DNA of 64,000 nucleotides from Shewanella electrodiphila (GTDB lineage Bacteria > Pseudomonadota > Gammaproteobacteria > Enterobacterales > Shewanellaceae), in NCBI RefSeq assembly GCF_023283985.1, contig NZ_JAKIKU010000006.1, forward strand, positions 1 through 64,000, in the 5' to 3' direction. The translations under genes and the position numbers were made by a program. The notes under the pieces were generated by a model that ran no database searches, had not been told where the DNA came from, and worked only from the letters and a program-made list of their open reading frames with translations. Within the stretch, counting starts at the first letter, position 1; every line of letters begins with the position of its first letter. Shown here piece by piece: positions 20,654-29,107 of this stretch.

Positions 20654-23524
20654 CTACAAGATATTAATACCAATCGCTAACACCTCTGTGAGCACTCCAC
20701 CTGGGGTTTCTGTTGTGACAGAGAAAACACCAGAGTTCGGTTCATCTTCACCTTTTAGTGATACCGCAAAATTACGTCCACCATTATGGTTAGAGCTAGG
20801 CCAAGTGATGGTAGAAGTACTTGTAACTGAACCTGCAGAAGCAGAGAAAGTAACAATTGTACCTGCAGGTAATTGCTGATTATGTAAATCAGACAGTGTA
20901 AACGCTACTGATGCAGAACCTTTACCAATTATCTGAATTGGAGTCGTAGCATCATGCTCTCTATCAACTACAATCGTATTCCCGTCAGCATCTTCGTCCT
21001 GAACTTCATCAATAATTTGAATTTCTTCAGGTAAAGTAACAACCGCCGTACTTCCCGACATCACAATCACAATGCTACGTCTTACGAACAAGGATTTTGA
21101 ATCACTCACACCATCTGCACAACCAGCATGAACAGGATCAGAACAGAGTACACCATTATAAAGCCCATCAGCAGTATCAAAGACTGTATTCACATTAAAG
21201 TCTATTAGCTCTTCAAGCGCACCACCATCAAGACCTTTTAATGAGTCTGCAGCTTGTGGGTTAAATACCGTATCTTCGTTGTAATCATTAAATGCATCAT
21301 CTAAATCAAATTTTTCACCAGTCACATCTGTACCGTTTAAAAACTCATTCATTTCATCAGCATCAAAACGACCATTACCATTTAAATCGGGGAAAGACTC
21401 TTCACCAATTGCTGTAGCAGTAATAGTGGCACGACCACCATATGGTTGACCATAAAAATTGCCATAAACAATATTATCAGCTTCACAGGTTGGATCTTCT
21501 GACTTGTCAGTTAATTTATAACACTTAAGATTTTGAATCGGGCTTAGAGTTTGATTGCCTAAAGCATCGTAAAAACTCTGACCTTCTGGACGTGGTAATT
21601 GTGAAGTCCACATAACGGAACATGTACCATTTGTCGTTTGACATGCATCTTCAATAGAACCGCCTTCAGTGGTAAATGAAACAGTTGTTCCATCTGGTAC
21701 AGGGTTGTTGAAAGCATCTGCCATACGAGCAGTCACTTCAACTTCAGTCCCTTCACGGTTCCAACCTTCAGCATTGCGAATAGTTGAAGATAATGAAAAA
21801 CTGTCTTGGTCAGGAATACCTGTTGAAACAATAAGCTGTTTCGATTGGCTTGATATAGCTGGAACTGCATCATTGTCAACCGTTGCAGTCACACGTACAG
21901 AAGTCGCTACCGTACCTGTAGTGACAACGGTTTGAACTATGCCTTCATTATTGGTCGTAGCAGTAACTGGATCAATTGAGATACCGCCAACCACTGTATT
22001 TAGTGAAAAATCAACAGCTTGGTTTGCTACAACATTACTGTTTTTATCTAGCACTTGAAATTTAACTACAGATGATTCAATGCCACCTGTTCCTAGTATG
22101 CCAATATTTTCAGGTTCTGCTGAAACAAAGACAATACTACCAATATCAGATTGAAGTACATTAATCGTCGCTACTGCAGATAAACTAATTCCGCCTGCAT
22201 TGGCTGTCACATTGATTTGATCTTCACCAGCACAACCTTGGGCCAGATAAGTAGAAGTAGCCACACCGTTAGTTGATGAAACAGGAGAACTCAGTTCAGC
22301 CTGACCACTTGTCACACAAGTCGATGAAAAGTTAACATCAATTGGCTGATTAAACGGATTTCCGGCTTCATCTTGGATCAGTACTGTTACAGTTGCTGTT
22401 CCGCCAGCAGAAAGGTCAGTTGTACTAACTTCCGCAACGCCTTCTTCAAGAGGAGAACCACTTCCCATAACAACGTTGGTTGCCCCGACAATGACAATTG
22501 CTTCACCTTTTTCACCAGAAGAAAGCGAAGCAGTCACAATCCCGGCACCTAATGAACTTCCTGCATATATATCAACAGATGCTTTCCCTTCATCATTTGT
22601 AACGGCTGAAGTTATTGGTAAATCACCAATTTCAGAACTAAAAGAAACAATAGTAGGTTTATTAATCCCAGTAACAGTAGCAACTAAAACACCAGGAACT
22701 AAGGTACTGATTGTATCAACTTCATCCCCTGTTGCATTGTATAACTTTAGTGTCACCTGCGCTCCGCCACCGGCTTCACCACCATCGCCTACCATAGTGA
22801 AAGGTTTTGAATCATTTTCGCCTGATTCAATCGAAGCAGAAACGGTACCTGAACCTGCAATTTCCGCAGAAAATAAATGAATAGTCGCTATACCGTCTGC
22901 ACCCGTTACTGCAGTAGCTGTTGTGACATCAAATGTGCCTAAGTCAGGATTATTTAATACAAACGTGACTAATTCACCCTCAATGACACCATTGATAGAA
23001 TTTGATACTAGAGCTGTTAAAGTTGAACCATCAATAGCATTAATAGTGGTTGTTGATAGCGAAAGCTCCACTGTCGTGACATTGACTCCGCCACCGTCAT
23101 TTCCATCACCCTTCATTGTCAATGCAATAGAAGTAGACTCACCACTTTCAATGGTTGCACTAACACTTCCTGAACCAGCAATATTGGCTGACAGTATATT
23201 AATAATTGCGATACCTGATGAATTAGTTACAGCTGTCGCAGTTTCATTACTGAAAGTACCTAATTCAGCATTATTTAATGCAAAAGTGACTAATTCCCCG
23301 CTTACAGCTCCATTTGTAGAGCTCGTAACTGTTGCTGTTAATACTGCTCCAGTTGTTGCATCAACTTCTACATCAGATGCAACCGATGACGATAACTCTA
23401 TTGAAATAGTTTCTGTTGGAGTCGTCCCTCCTCCACCATCATCGGAAATGCTTCCCCCACCACTACAAGCAAAAAGAAAAATTGAACTTAAAAGCGCTAA
23501 AAATAGTCTTTGTGCTGACCTCAT
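20654..23524 (-). CDS. Large lipoprotein with bacterial Ig-like repeats
   Basis: This 956-residue surface or periplasmic lipoprotein has a type II signal with lipobox LFAC (Cys20). A Gly/Asp-rich linker follows, then successive Ig-like (Big_1 type) domains. The first two (about 40-150 and 150-255) are clear internal duplicates sharing NGxxxGELVTFxLNN, GTF and AGSGxVSAxIESGE. More divergent Ig-like modules follow, each built around a VTF..G..T..G.A pattern. An Asp/Asn-rich insert at about 715-790 (LNGNGRFDADEMNEF; DLDDAFNDYNEDTVF) looks like EF-hand or dockerin-type calcium loops. An adhesive or structural surface role is inferred; no enzyme domain is seen. Confidence 0.8.
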   Translation of the reverse strand: MRSAQRLFLALLSSIFLFACSGGGSISDDGGGGTTPTETISIELSSSVASDVEVDATTGAVLTATVTSSTNGAVSGELVTFALNNAELGTFSNETATAVTNSSGIAIINILSANIAGSGSVSATIESGESTSIALTMKGDGNDGGGVNVTTVELSLSTTTINAIDGSTLTALVSNSINGVIEGELVTFVLNNPDLGTFDVTTATAVTGADGIATIHLFSAEIAGSGTVSASIESGENDSKPFTMVGDGGEAGGGAQVTLKLYNATGDEVDTISTLVPGVLVATVTGINKPTIVSFSSEIGDLPITSAVTNDEGKASVDIYAGSSLGAGIVTASLSSGEKGEAIVIVGATNVVMGSGSPLEEGVAEVSTTDLSAGGTATVTVLIQDEAGNPFNQPIDVNFSSTCVTSGQAELSSPVSSTNGVATSTYLAQGCAGEDQINVTANAGGISLSAVATINVLQSDIGSIVFVSAEPENIGILGTGGIESSVVKFQVLDKNSNVVANQAVDFSLNTVVGGISIDPVTATTNNEGIVQTVVTTGTVATSVRVTATVDNDAVPAISSQSKQLIVSTGIPDQDSFSLSSTIRNAEGWNREGTEVEVTARMADAFNNPVPDGTTVSFTTEGGSIEDACQTTNGTCSVMWTSQLPRPEGQSFYDALGNQTLSPIQNLKCYKLTDKSEDPTCEADNIVYGNFYGQPYGGRATITATAIGEESFPDLNGNGRFDADEMNEFLNGTDVTGEKFDLDDAFNDYNEDTVFNPQAADSLKGLDGGALEELIDFNVNTVFDTADGLYNGVLCSDPVHAGCADGVSDSKSLFVRRSIVIVMSGSTAVVTLPEEIQIIDEVQDEDADGNTIVVDREHDATTPIQIIGKGSASVAFTLSDLHNQQLPAGTIVTFSASAGSVTSTSTITWPSSNHNGGRNFAVSLKGEDEPNSGVFSVTTETPGGVLTEVLAIGINIL

Positions 23525-23758
23525 TGTCAGTCTCCCTGTTACATTAAAATCGTACTTAAGATTTATAATAGTTACTTATCTCGCCATATTACACAAAATT
23601 CTGGCAACTTTTTTGTTACTCTACTGTTTTCTTCGGCATTTTTCCTTAAAAACTTTAACTTTTATCCCGTTTCATAAGATTTATTTTCCTGCTACGCTTT
23701 AAAAGATAAAAAATATAAATCATCAAAAATTGATGAATGAGATTGGAAGGAAGTAGTT

Positions 23759-25063
23759 TTGAATAAAAATAGTAAGCTTGGTTTAACAAGCAAGATCTTG
23801 ATAGGTATGGGTGCGGGTATTCTTCTCGGATTGATTTTGAGAAACGTATTTCCAGATAGCCTATTTGTAAAAGATTATATTACTGAAGGTGTTCTACACG
23901 TTGTTGGGACAATCTTTATCTCAAGTTTGAAAATGTTAGTTGTGCCATTAGTTTTTGTTTCATTAGTTTGTGGTACTTCTTCCCTAAGTGACCCTTCAAA
24001 GTTAGGACGTTTAGGAGGCAAGACCATTGCCTTTTATATGTTCACGACAGCCATTGCACTCACCGTTGCGATTTCATTAGCTATCTTAGTTCATCCAGGA
24101 AACGCCTCGTTGGCAAGTTCAGCGATGGAATTCAGCGCTAAAGATGCACCAAGTCTTGCTGAAGTTGTGATTAACATCGTCCCAACAAACCCAATTGAAG
24201 CGATGAGCCAAGGTAACATGCTGCAGATTATTATTTTCGCAGTCATCTTTGGTTTTGCTATATCTCATATTGGGGAACGTGGTGCTCGAGTGTCTGCTTT
24301 ATTTAATGATTTAAATGAAGTGATCATGCGCGTTGTGACATTAATCATGCAACTGGCTCCTTACGGTGTATTTGCGTTAATGGCCAAGCTAAGTTTGACC
24401 TTAGGCTTAGAAACATTAGGCAGTGTGGTTCAATACTTCTTCCTAGTTATTTTTGTATTGCTGGTACAAGCACTTGTCGTTTACCCAACATTACTGAAAA
24501 CATTTACGGGTCTAAACCCATTAATGTTCCTGCGTAAGATGCGTGATGTACAATTATTTGCATTCAGTACAGCAAGTTCAAATGCAACCTTACCGGTTAC
24601 GATTGAAACCTGTGAACATCGCTTAGGTGCTGATAATAAAGTCGCTTCATTTACCTTGCCTCTAGGTGCAACTATCAACATGGATGGCACAGCCATCATG
24701 CAAGGGGTTGCGACGGTATTCATCGCGCAAGTGTTTGGTATTGAATTAAGCCTAATGGATTATGTTACTGTTGTCGTAACAGCCACATTAGCATCAATTG
24801 GTACTGCGGGTGTTCCAGGTGTTGGATTAATCATGCTTGCCATGGTACTAAACCAAGTAGGCTTACCCGTTGAAGGGATCGCACTTATTATTGGTGTTGA
24901 CCGCTTACTCGACATGATCCGTACTGCAGTAAACGTAACCGGTGATTCTGTAGCAACAGTGGTTATTGCCAAATCTGAAGGTGAATTCAACGAAGAAACT
25001 TTCAATGACTCACAAGCTGGTAAAGTTGGTTCAAGCTTTGAAGAGCAAGTTAAAAATGCCTAA
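23759..25063 (+). CDS. Dicarboxylate/amino acid:cation symporter (DAACS family)
   Basis: This is a 434-residue sodium- or proton-coupled symporter of the GltP/GltT fold. It starts at TTG (23759) with AAGGA 7 nt upstream. The membrane core shows the HP1 hairpin signature STASSNATLPVTIETC, the NMDG motif (GATINMDGTAIMQG), HP2 (ATLASIGTAGVPGVG) and the substrate-binding segment GVDRLLDMIRTAVNVTGD. The Asp/Arg/Asn set in the last segment suggests a dicarboxylate or acidic amino acid substrate. It is divergent from the lipoprotein gene and has its own terminator. Confidence 0.9.
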   Translation: MNKNSKLGLTSKILIGMGAGILLGLILRNVFPDSLFVKDYITEGVLHVVGTIFISSLKMLVVPLVFVSLVCGTSSLSDPSKLGRLGGKTIAFYMFTTAIALTVAISLAILVHPGNASLASSAMEFSAKDAPSLAEVVINIVPTNPIEAMSQGNMLQIIIFAVIFGFAISHIGERGARVSALFNDLNEVIMRVVTLIMQLAPYGVFALMAKLSLTLGLETLGSVVQYFFLVIFVLLVQALVVYPTLLKTFTGLNPLMFLRKMRDVQLFAFSTASSNATLPVTIETCEHRLGADNKVASFTLPLGATINMDGTAIMQGVATVFIAQVFGIELSLMDYVTVVVTATLASIGTAGVPGVGLIMLAMVLNQVGLPVEGIALIIGVDRLLDMIRTAVNVTGDSVATVVIAKSEGEFNEETFNDSQAGKVGSSFEEQVKNA

Positions 25064-25113
25064 TGGCAATTAACGAATACTAATAAGTTTATAATCAAAA
25101 CGTTATTACAACC

Positions 25114-25137
25114 AAAGGCGCCGTATGGCGCCTTTTT
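25114..25137 (+). terminator. Terminator of the DAACS symporter gene
   Basis: AAAGGCGCC-GTAT-GGCGCCTTTTT: a 9-bp GC-rich stem and T-tract, 50 bp after the stop codon. Confidence 0.92.
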
Positions 25138-25221
25138 AGTTTTTAAGATAACCTAGCCTGAGTCTATATTTTTCAATACTTATATTTAAGTATATTCATT
25201 ACACTTTAATTCGGATAATAA

Positions 25222-26001
25222 ATGGATTTTGCTCTTCTATCAACGCTCGCTGTTATTCACTGTCTTGCACTCGTTAGTCCAGGTCCTGATTTTGCGATTA
25301 TTGTAAAAACCTCAACCCAACAAACGCGACAAACAGCATTAATGTGCGCTTTTGGTATCAGCATCGCAATTTTAGTCCACAGTTTGCTGTCGCTTTTAGG
25401 GATTAGTTTAATGATCCAACAGTCAGAAATGGCTTATCTTTCAGTACAGATAATTGGCATTAGTTATCTTGCTTACATGGGATTTAGTGCATTAAGTTCA
25501 GTATTAAAATCATTTAAAACACATTCAAACCCTTCTTCAACAAATAACAATGCTGTAGGAGAAGATGTTGCGGACGCGAATCTAGAGCCTAACATAACAA
25601 ACAATGTAAAAAGTAATATTAAAAAGGCTAATACTGAAACGGCTAATACTAAAAATAGTAAAGTTTTAACAGAAAACTTAAATGTACTCACTCCAGCAAA
25701 AGGGTTTCGTTTAGGCTTATACACCAACATGCTTAACCCTAAAGCACTGATTTTCTTTATCACTATTTTCACCGTTTTGGTGACCCCTCAAGTCACGACC
25801 GAAACAAAAGTCGCTGCCGCGAGCCTACTATTTATCTTGTCTTTATTTTGGTTTAGCTTTCTTGCGTTAGTATTAACAAAGCCCGTGATTCAGCAAAAAA
25901 TGGCAAAAGGTAGCAGGTTAATCGACGCGATAACTGGTGTGATATTCATGGGCGTTGCTATCACGATTTTGGTTAGTTTACTAAATGACTATCTCGCTTA
26001 G
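25222..26001 (+). CDS. LysE/RhtB-family amino acid exporter with a long loop insertion
   Basis: The N-terminal part (VSPGPDFAIIVKTSTQQTRQTA) and the later GLYTNMLNPKALIFFI motif identify an RhtB/LysE exporter. Normal members have about 205 residues; this one has 259. The surplus is a hydrophilic, Asn/Thr/Lys-rich segment (about 95-155) in the cytoplasmic loop between the third and fourth helices. It is low in complexity and reads like an expanded disordered loop. The reading frame is intact. The substrate is unknown. It is a single gene with a weak ribosome site. Confidence 0.85.
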   Translation: MDFALLSTLAVIHCLALVSPGPDFAIIVKTSTQQTRQTALMCAFGISIAILVHSLLSLLGISLMIQQSEMAYLSVQIIGISYLAYMGFSALSSVLKSFKTHSNPSSTNNNAVGEDVADANLEPNITNNVKSNIKKANTETANTKNSKVLTENLNVLTPAKGFRLGLYTNMLNPKALIFFITIFTVLVTPQVTTETKVAAASLLFILSLFWFSFLALVLTKPVIQQKMAKGSRLIDAITGVIFMGVAITILVSLLNDYLA

Positions 26002-26225
26002 TCGATCCGTTTACATTAACCCCTGCTAGAAATAGCTGCTTGTCGAACTAGCTATTAACAATTACAGTCAGTAATGGTTAAGTAAAGATAAGTTAATATT
26101 TTATCAAATTCATCGTAAGCAAACCGTTATTTAAGATTAACTTACTAATAGCTAAACATTGCAAAATCGTTTTTTGTTCCTGAGCTAAATATCGAGTTCA
26201 CACATTTATTTCTAAGAGTATTAAT

Positions 26226-26900
26226 ATGAGAATTTTAGTCATTGAAGACGATCCAATCTTATCCCATCATCTAAACGTACAGCTGTCTGAATTAGGTAAC
26301 CAAGTACAAGTTGCACTTACTGCCAAAGAAGGCTTTTATCAAGCGACTAATTACCCTATTGATATCGCCATTGTGGATTTAGGCTTACCTGACAAAGACG
26401 GAATAACCCTGATATCTGAAATCCGTAATGCGGATGTTAAGGCCCCTATTTTGATTTTGACTGCCAGAGTAAACTGGCAAGATAAAGTCGAAGGATTAAA
26501 TGCAGGCGCTGACGATTACTTAGTCAAACCATTTCAAAAAGAAGAACTAGTGGCACGTTTAGATGCTCTAGTTAGACGTAGTGCTGGTTTTGTAAAACCG
26601 ACAATCAGTAGTGGTACTTTACAGCTCGATTTAGCGGCAAAACAAGTTAGTCTGAATGATGAAAACATGGAAGTGACCGCATTTGAATACCTCATTTTAG
26701 AATACTTAATGCGACATTGTCATGAGGTGGTGGCGAAGCAACGCTTATTAGACGTGGTCTATGGCGACAAAGAAGGTGACCCTAATACCATTGAAGTTAT
26801 GGTAAGTAGAATTCGTAAAAAGCTCAATAAAGGTGGAATTGAAAACCCAATTGCCACTATTCGCGGCCAAGGATATAAATTTAATTTACCATGCAGCTAA
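26226..26900 (+). CDS. phoP: PhoP-like OmpR-family response regulator
   Basis: The 224-residue protein has a receiver domain with acidic pocket D8/D9, phospho-acceptor Asp51 (IVDLGLPDKDG) and Lys101 (LVKPFQKEE). A winged-helix output domain follows, with VTAFEYLILEYLMRH, EVMVSRIRKKL and IRGQGYKF. It overlaps the sensor kinase gene by 10 bp. Close relatives with this arrangement are annotated PhoP, the regulator of Mg2+ and antimicrobial-peptide responses. The assignment rests on the kinase's resemblance to PhoQ and is less sure than the family. Confidence 0.8.
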   Translation: MRILVIEDDPILSHHLNVQLSELGNQVQVALTAKEGFYQATNYPIDIAIVDLGLPDKDGITLISEIRNADVKAPILILTARVNWQDKVEGLNAGADDYLVKPFQKEELVARLDALVRRSAGFVKPTISSGTLQLDLAAKQVSLNDENMEVTAFEYLILEYLMRHCHEVVAKQRLLDVVYGDKEGDPNTIEVMVSRIRKKLNKGGIENPIATIRGQGYKFNLPCS

Positions 26901-28243
26901 ATTTTATGCCCAAAAAGCGTCTACTCACGCGGATGTTTATTACTTCGTTAACCATCATTGCATTGGTGGGCTTTGGGCTTGCATGGTCTGTGACCATTTT
27001 ACATGCTCAAAATAGCTATAATAAAGAAACCTCACAACTGATTGCTGAAATGCCTCAAATTGCGGCAGAGCTCAGAGAGCACGATCTCATTCCTGCTGAC
27101 AATAATTGGCTCAATGAAAATAATAAACAAAAAAGCTATATGATGGCCAGTTGTACACAAACCTTTGACGAAGTTTGGGTTTCCACACTGGCAAGAAAGA
27201 GTGGTCTTAACAATATATGTCAGCGATTTGAGTCAATAGCTGACACGAGCCCTCCCTATTACCTCACCATGTCAGATAAAAAGTCCTACTTTGCCTATCT
27301 TTTACCCGTTGAGTTAAACCAAACTCAATACAATATGGTGGTATTAAAAGATGCTGATTCTGTTGAAAACGAATTCAAACGCTTCAAAAAACTCACCTAC
27401 CTTCGTTTAGCTGTCGTGATGATGCTCGCATTTATATTACTGATTAGTGCCGCCTATTGGGGAATGCGCCCTATGGCAAGACTAAAAAGTGAATTACAAG
27501 CCATTGGTGATGGCAAAAAAGAGGCACTTTCTGACGGTTACCCCCATGAACTAGAAGGCGTAACCCAAGCACTAAACCAATTATTAGTCCAGTCAAGCGA
27601 TCAGCAGGAACGCTACCAAAATGCGATGAATGATTTGGCCCATAGTCTTAAAACACGATTAGCAGCTGTGCATGCCATTACAGATGATCATTCTTTGAGT
27701 AAAGCTGATGCCAGTGACAAGATTATGCAGCAAGTGGGTCAAATGGATCAGCTGGTAAAATATCAGTTAAAACGCGCACTGGTTGGGCGCCAAGGCCTAG
27801 TGCACGAACAAACACTCGTTCGTCCAATGGTTGAGCAACTTTCGCAAATGCTATTTAAGATTTACCGTGACAAAGGTGTGAAGTTTACGGTTAATGTTGA
27901 CCCTGAAGTTAGCTTCCCGATTAATAAAGGCGATCTAATGGAGCTTTGCGGTAATTTGATGGAAAACGCTTTCAGACTGTCCATTAGCGAAGTGATAATT
28001 TCAGCAAGAATCGACCTTGACGGCAATGCAACACTCATCGTTGAGGATGATGGGCCTGGAGTTGACGATGCAATAAAAGAGCGAATTTTACAACGCGGCG
28101 TAAGAGCAGATACCCAATCACCAGGACAAGGGATTGGGCTAGCTGTCTGTAATGAGATTGTAAGCAGTTATCATGGCTTACTGTCTATTACCGAAAGTCA
28201 TTTACTAGGCGCAAAATTCACCATAAAAATTCCACCACAATAA
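26891..28243 (+). CDS. phoQ: PhoQ-like sensor histidine kinase
   Basis: This 450-residue inner-membrane kinase has TM1 at about 14-36, a periplasmic sensor at about 37-168, TM2 at about 170-190, a HAMP-like segment, and the H-box NDLAHSLKTRLAAVHA with phospho-acceptor His251. The ATP-binding domain has the N-box (GNLMENAFRLS), DDGPG and GQGIGLAV. The PhoQ-type LAHSLKT H-box supports the name. The sensor lacks the acidic Mg2+-binding cluster of enteric PhoQ and instead holds Cys88 and Cys110, which could form a disulfide. An alternative ATG at 26906 is possible; neither start has a strong ribosome site. Confidence 0.78.
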   Translation: MQLNFMPKKRLLTRMFITSLTIIALVGFGLAWSVTILHAQNSYNKETSQLIAEMPQIAAELREHDLIPADNNWLNENNKQKSYMMASCTQTFDEVWVSTLARKSGLNNICQRFESIADTSPPYYLTMSDKKSYFAYLLPVELNQTQYNMVVLKDADSVENEFKRFKKLTYLRLAVVMMLAFILLISAAYWGMRPMARLKSELQAIGDGKKEALSDGYPHELEGVTQALNQLLVQSSDQQERYQNAMNDLAHSLKTRLAAVHAITDDHSLSKADASDKIMQQVGQMDQLVKYQLKRALVGRQGLVHEQTLVRPMVEQLSQMLFKIYRDKGVKFTVNVDPEVSFPINKGDLMELCGNLMENAFRLSISEVIISARIDLDGNATLIVEDDGPGVDDAIKERILQRGVRADTQSPGQGIGLAVCNEIVSSYHGLLSITESHLLGAKFTIKIPPQ

Positions 28244-28249
28244 TAAAGT

Positions 28250-28271
28250 AACGAGGATTTATCTCCTCGTT
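28250..28271. terminator. Possible terminator between phoQ and the oxygenase gene
   Basis: AACGAGGA-TTTATC-TCCTCGTT forms an 8-bp stem, but only an interrupted T-rich run follows, so termination strength is doubtful. Confidence 0.5.
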
Positions 28272-28284
28272 ATCATATTATTTA

Positions 28285-28980
28285 TTATTTGATTGGCGCA
28301 TATAAATGCTCTGCTTTGTTAAACATAATCCATGAAGTCGCAATATACTTATCACTGCTGATAGGTGTATTACCTTTATGGGTATGAGTAAATCCAGCAG
28401 GCGCTATTACCATGGTTCCTTTTTGAGGTTTAATCGACTTGTTTTGATAATAAAACTCAGTTTCACCGCCGTCTTCTACATCATTAAGGTAAAACATATA
28501 TAACAGCACGCGATGCAGTGCTTCATGTGAACCTGTTTGTGGGAAATGTTCTGAATGCCAATGCGGGTATCCGCCGACACCTTGATTATATTTCTGTAAA
28601 TTGATGACACCACTTCGATATAAATACTTAGTTAAAGCTTCAGCTCTTGGCTCCCCCAATAAAGCAAAGTTATCAGGCGATAAAGTCGCAGGTTTTCCTT
28701 GTTCGTCAGCAACAGACACAGATACAGCTCCCATTAGAGCCATTGGGTATTGTTTAAAGTAATCTGCAGTATGTTTTAAGGTATTTTGTAACAGCTCATT
28801 TTTAAGCTGTGTCATATCCTTATGATTATCTAGAGTTAAATCAAAACTTCGTTTCTTATCTCTATCGACTCCTTGACCAGTTTTACCTTCAATAACACCA
28901 TCATGTTGTTCAAATGCATTGATTAACCTGCCACAGAGATCATCAGTTAATGCATTTGGAATGACTTCAATAAAATCCAT
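28285..28980 (-). CDS. 2-oxoglutarate/Fe(II)-dependent oxygenase, prolyl 4-hydroxylase-like
   Basis: The 231-residue protein resembles PKHD/P4H-type dioxygenases. Its C-terminal jelly-roll carries a metal motif H142-S-E144 (HWHSEHF), a distal His (199 or 201, in GFTHTHKGN) and a 2OG-binding Lys211 (SDKYIATSW). The LYMFYLNDVEDGGETEF strand is characteristic. The HxE form replaces the commoner HxD; this is tolerated in the superfamily but worth noting. The N-terminal half (about 1-115) has no domain I recognise. The substrate is unknown; it could be a protein prolyl residue or a small molecule. It is a monocistronic gene. Confidence 0.8.
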   Translation of the reverse strand: MDFIEVIPNALTDDLCGRLINAFEQHDGVIEGKTGQGVDRDKKRSFDLTLDNHKDMTQLKNELLQNTLKHTADYFKQYPMALMGAVSVSVADEQGKPATLSPDNFALLGEPRAEALTKYLYRSGVINLQKYNQGVGGYPHWHSEHFPQTGSHEALHRVLLYMFYLNDVEDGGETEFYYQNKSIKPQKGTMVIAPAGFTHTHKGNTPISSDKYIATSWIMFNKAEHLYAPIK

Positions 28981-29107
28981 ATTAAATCAGCACTTTTTAT
29001 AATGTAATGATAATATGCTGCCATGGAATTGATAAATTGGCAAAACAGTCAGCTCATCATTGGCAATTCAAATTATAAAAGATGGCTTCGGGTACTTGCT
29101 TTAACCT

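Noticed and set aside
26040..26225. PhoP box upstream of phoP
   Set aside because: GTTAA-like words occur (for example near 26076 and 26091) but with 15-bp rather than 11-bp spacing; not convincing in such AT-rich sequence.
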